DNA from: Elstera litoralis
GTDB lineage: Bacteria; Pseudomonadota; Alphaproteobacteria; Elsterales; Elsteraceae
DNA length: 8,203 bases
Direction of reading: 5' to 3'
Assembly (NCBI RefSeq): GCF_000963705.1
Contig: NZ_LAJY01000289.1
Location: 1-8,203 of the forward strand
Below, piece after piece: positions 6,286 through 8,203 of the stretch. The position numbers were made by a program, and so were the translations under genes. The notes beneath the pieces were generated by a model. It did no database searches and was not told the DNA's origin. It saw nothing but the letters and a program-made list of their open reading frames with translations. Position 1 is the first letter of the stretch, and each line of letters begins with the position of its first letter.

Positions 6286-7088
6286 GCGCCGTTGCCGCCT
6301 CCCTCACGCGCATCGCGGCTCTCATTCTGCGCCATATGTATTTGCTGCGCGGCTCCTGGGCGCGGATGGCGGAACTGGTGTACTGGCCGACCGTGCAGCT
6401 TTGCATCTGGGGCTTCTTCACCAATTTCTTCACCAGCCGCAGCCCGTGGCTCGAACAGGCCTTCGGCGTGCTCATCGCGGGCGTGCTGCTGTGGGAAATC
6501 ACCGTGCGCAGCCAAATCGGCGTGTGTTTGGCATTCTTGGAGGAAATCTGGTCGCGCAATCTCGGCAGCCTGTTCGTCACGCCGCTGCGCCCGCTGGAGT
6601 TCGCCGCCTCGCTGGCCAGCATGGGCCTCATCCGCGTCATCCTCGGCGTCGGCCCGGCGGCGCTGATTGCGCTGCTGTTCTACGATTATTCGCTGTTCGC
6701 AATGGGGCCGGTTCTGCTGCTGTTTTTCAGTCAGTTGATCCTGATGGGCTGGGCGATGGGGATTGCCCTGTCCGGCGTCGTCCTGCGCGTCGGCCTCGGG
6801 GCCGAAAACCTCGCCTGGATGGGCACCTTCATTCTCGCGCCACTTGCCGGGATCTATTACCCCGTCGAAAGCCTGCCCGGCTGGCTGCAACCGATCTCCT
6901 ACGCCCTACCCGCCGCCCACGTCTTCGAAGGCATGCGCGCAGTGATGTTCGGCAAGCCAGTGCCGTGGAACCATCTGCTCGCCGCGATCGGGCTGAACGC
7001 GGTCTATATGATCGGCGCGGGTTTTATCTTCCACCGCTGCTTCAATGCCGCCCGTAAAGCCGGGAAACTGTTGCAGACGGGGGAATAG
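6282..7088 (+). CDS. ABC-2 type transporter permease
   Basis: This 268-residue protein is an inner-membrane permease of the ABC-2 superfamily (COG0842-like), which works with the ATPase directly upstream. About six hydrophobic segments are visible: around 34-50, 60-78, 112-130, 140-168, 178-196 and 238-256. The typical family features are a conserved cytoplasmic loop after the second segment (LEEIWSRNLGSLFVTPLRPLE) and the re-entrant region before the last segment, here PLAGIYYPVESLPGWLQPISYALPAAHVFEGMR in outline (about 188-220; the YYPVESLP and LPAAHVFEG parts are the clearest). The start ATG overlaps the ATPase stop, so the two subunits are made together. The stop TAG at 7086-7088 abuts the stop of the convergent gene with no base between. 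One ATPase plus one permease suggests a dimer-of-each exporter. Substrate unknown. Confidence 0.92.
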   Translation: MSAVAASLTRIAALILRHMYLLRGSWARMAELVYWPTVQLCIWGFFTNFFTSRSPWLEQAFGVLIAGVLLWEITVRSQIGVCLAFLEEIWSRNLGSLFVTPLRPLEFAASLASMGLIRVILGVGPAALIALLFYDYSLFAMGPVLLLFFSQLILMGWAMGIALSGVVLRVGLGAENLAWMGTFILAPLAGIYYPVESLPGWLQPISYALPAAHVFEGMRAVMFGKPVPWNHLLAAIGLNAVYMIGAGFIFHRCFNAARKAGKLLQTGE

Positions 7089-8014
7089 CTAAAGCGCCTT
7101 CTCCCACGTCTCGCCGATCAGCTTCTGCCCGAAACTCTCATGGGCTTCCGATTCGATCAGCCGATAGCCCGCCGCCTCATAGAGCCGCCGCGCCGGGAGC
7201 AGAATCGAGTTGGTCCAGAGGATGATTTTACCGTAGCCCGCCGCGCGCGCAAAATCGTCGCAGGTCTTAACCAGCCGCGCCCCGAGCCCGAGGCCGCGCG
7301 CGAAAGCTTCCACATAGAGAATGCGGAGTTGGGCGACGCCGGGAGAGTGCTCGACCAGCATCACCGAGCCCAGAATTTCGCCGTTCCGCGCGGCGACCCA
7401 GCAGGCCTCTTTCTCCGGCTGAACGGTGGCGATGAAGCGCGCCGCGATCTCGGCCAGCATCGCTTCGAAACTGCCATCCCAGCCGAATTCCTGCGTATAG
7501 AGCCGGGTTTGCCGGTGGATAATCCAGCCTAAATCGCCGGGTTGATGGGGCCGAATGAGGGTTTCGCCCGCGCTTTGGCCGAGGTCGAGTACCTGCCGGA
7601 TGCTGCTCATCGCGGCCTCCAAACGCGCCCGGTCGGCGGGCGGCACGGCGCGCAGCAGGGCGGCGACTTCGGCGCGGGATGTTTCTTCGAGCGGGGCAAA
7701 ACGGGTTCGGCCCGCCTCGGTCAGTGCGAGAACCTGTTGCCGCCCGTCCTGATCGGAGCGGTGGCGGGCGAGCAGCCCTTGCGCCTGGAATTTCTTCAGC
7801 AGGCGGCTGAGATAGCGGGATCGAGCCCCAACTCGCGCCCCAAATCACGCGCCGTCAGCCCGTCGCGATGGGCGAGTTCATAGAGCACGCGGGCTTCGGT
7901 GAGCGAATAGGGGCTGTTCAACAGCCCTTCCTCCAGCACGCCGATTTTCGCCGTGTAGAAGCGGTTGAAGGCGCGGATGCTATCGATCTGCGCAAGGTCC
8001 GGCTCAAGAATCAT
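7089..8014 (-). CDS. MarR-type HTH regulator fused to GNAT acetyltransferase, frame broken by one base
   Basis: Adding one base near 7814 gives a continuous 308-residue protein with two domains. Residues 1-140 are a MarR winged helix-turn-helix: FNRFYTAKIGVLEEGLL (16-32), LTEARVLYELAH (38-49), the recognition-helix stretch LGRELGLDPAYLSRLLKKF (58-76) and the wing with RHRSDQDGRQQVLALTEAG. Residues about 152-308 are a GNAT domain with the acetyl-CoA loop RGLGLGARL (240-248) and a closing NSILLPARRLYEAAGYR segment. This MarR-GNAT fusion is a known, widespread architecture; acetyl acceptors are generally unknown. As written, the frame ends soon after GLDPA, in the middle of the recognition helix. 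The lost base reads as one C of GCC TAT, so a sequence error is likely. The ATG at 8014 is preceded by GAGAAAG. The palindrome at 8036-8070 suggests self-regulation. Confidence 0.87.
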
Positions 8015-8035
8015 GGCGCGTTCTTTCTCATTTAT

Positions 8036-8070
8036 TTGACTATAGCAACTTATTTGATTGCTGAAGTCAA
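8036..8070. promoter_or_regulatory. Large imperfect palindrome, probable MarR operator and promoter region
   Basis: TTGACTATAGCAA (8036-8048) and TTGCTGAAGTCAA (8058-8070) are inverted copies matching at 11 of 13 bases, with a 9-base spacer. The left arm is itself nearly palindromic (TTG-CTATAG-CAA with one extra base), a shape typical of MarR-family operators. TTATTTGA also repeats directly at 8032-8039 and 8050-8057. Read leftward the block holds TTGACT (8070-8065) and TATAGT (8044-8039), promoter-like but 20 bases apart, longer than ideal. It lies 22-56 bases before the marR-GNAT start, where bound regulator would block its own transcription. Confidence 0.6.
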
Positions 8071-8101
8071 TGATATGAAAAGCACCGCCCCCAAACGAAA
8101 A

Positions 8102-8131
8102 CCGCCCCACCCTCGGTTGAGGATGGGGCGG
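8102..8131 (-). terminator. Intrinsic terminator of the gene at the right edge
   Basis: CCGCCCCACCCTC (8102-8114) pairs with GAGGATGGGGCGG (8119-8131) around a four-base loop. In leftward RNA all 13 positions pair (one as G-U), while in rightward RNA that position is a C-A mismatch, so the leftward direction is favoured. A T-rich tail (TTTTCGTTT) follows on that side. It would end a leftward transcript about 27 bases after the stop codon at 8158. Confidence 0.8.
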
Positions 8132-8157
8132 CTGTCTAAAGCTTTAAACCGAAAGGC

Positions 8158-8203
8158 TTAACCCTTAGGCCGGGCGACGCGCCGGGCCACGGCCTGCGGG
8201 CTT
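8158..8203 (-). CDS. Probable C-terminal end of a leftward gene, cut by the window edge
   Basis: Read leftward, the edge encodes SPQAVARRVARPKG and then TAA (8160-8158). Third codon positions are nearly all G or C, as in the neighbouring genes, and a terminator follows 26 bases later, so a gene probably ends here. A second frame (KPAGRGPARRPA, stop at 8167-8165) is possible but fits the codon bias less well. Fifteen codons are too few to name the product. Confidence 0.4.
   Translation of the reverse strand, partial: SPQAVARRVARPKG

Noticed and set aside
1..8203. CRISPR array, insertion sequence, integrase, tRNA or toxin-antitoxin pair
   Set aside because: No spaced direct repeats, transposase motifs, terminal repeats, cloverleaf patterns or small paired genes were seen on either strand.

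Overview
The window is GC-rich, densely packed bacterial DNA. The gene content points to an alphaproteobacterium, most likely in or near the Rhodospirillales: a RegB/RegA redox two-component pair, an enoyl-CoA hydratase very close to the mitochondrial type, rpsT beside echA and mutM, and GANTC sites (the CcrM methylation sequence) in two promoter-like elements. The species is not identifiable by reading alone.

Layout. (1) Bases 1-331 hold no gene I can support. They contain a leftward promoter-like element, two inverted repeats and a branched terminator hairpin behind rpsT. (2) Bases 332-4972 are a leftward block: regB, regA, mutM, a small exported protein, echA, then rpsT. The first five are separated by only 64, 6, 11 and 23 bases and probably form one transcript; rpsT has its own good sigma-70-like promoter. 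(3) Bases 5027-7088 are a rightward three-gene operon joined by two 4-base stop/start overlaps: an ElaA-type GNAT acetyltransferase, an ABC ATPase and an ABC-2 permease. (4) Bases 7089-8014 encode a leftward MarR-HTH/GNAT fusion protein whose stop codon abuts the permease stop. A large imperfect palindrome lies just upstream of it and may be its operator. (5) The right edge holds a terminator and the probable last codons of another leftward gene.

How the genes fit together. RegB/RegA senses redox state through the quinone pool and a redox cysteine. Its operon also carries MutM, which removes oxidised guanine, so redox sensing and oxidative DNA repair may be co-expressed (inference). The ElaA-ABC operon looks like a small exporter unit with a tightly coupled acetyltransferase. 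The MarR-GNAT protein beside it could regulate itself and perhaps that unit.

Two genes, regB and marR-GNAT, are each broken by what reads as one missing base in a two-base G or C run. Adding one base restores a complete, family-typical protein in both cases. Two identical-style lesions in 8 kb of otherwise intact genes suggest sequence errors more than real gene decay, but this needs read-level checking. I found no CRISPR array, insertion sequence, tRNA or clearly novel defence system.
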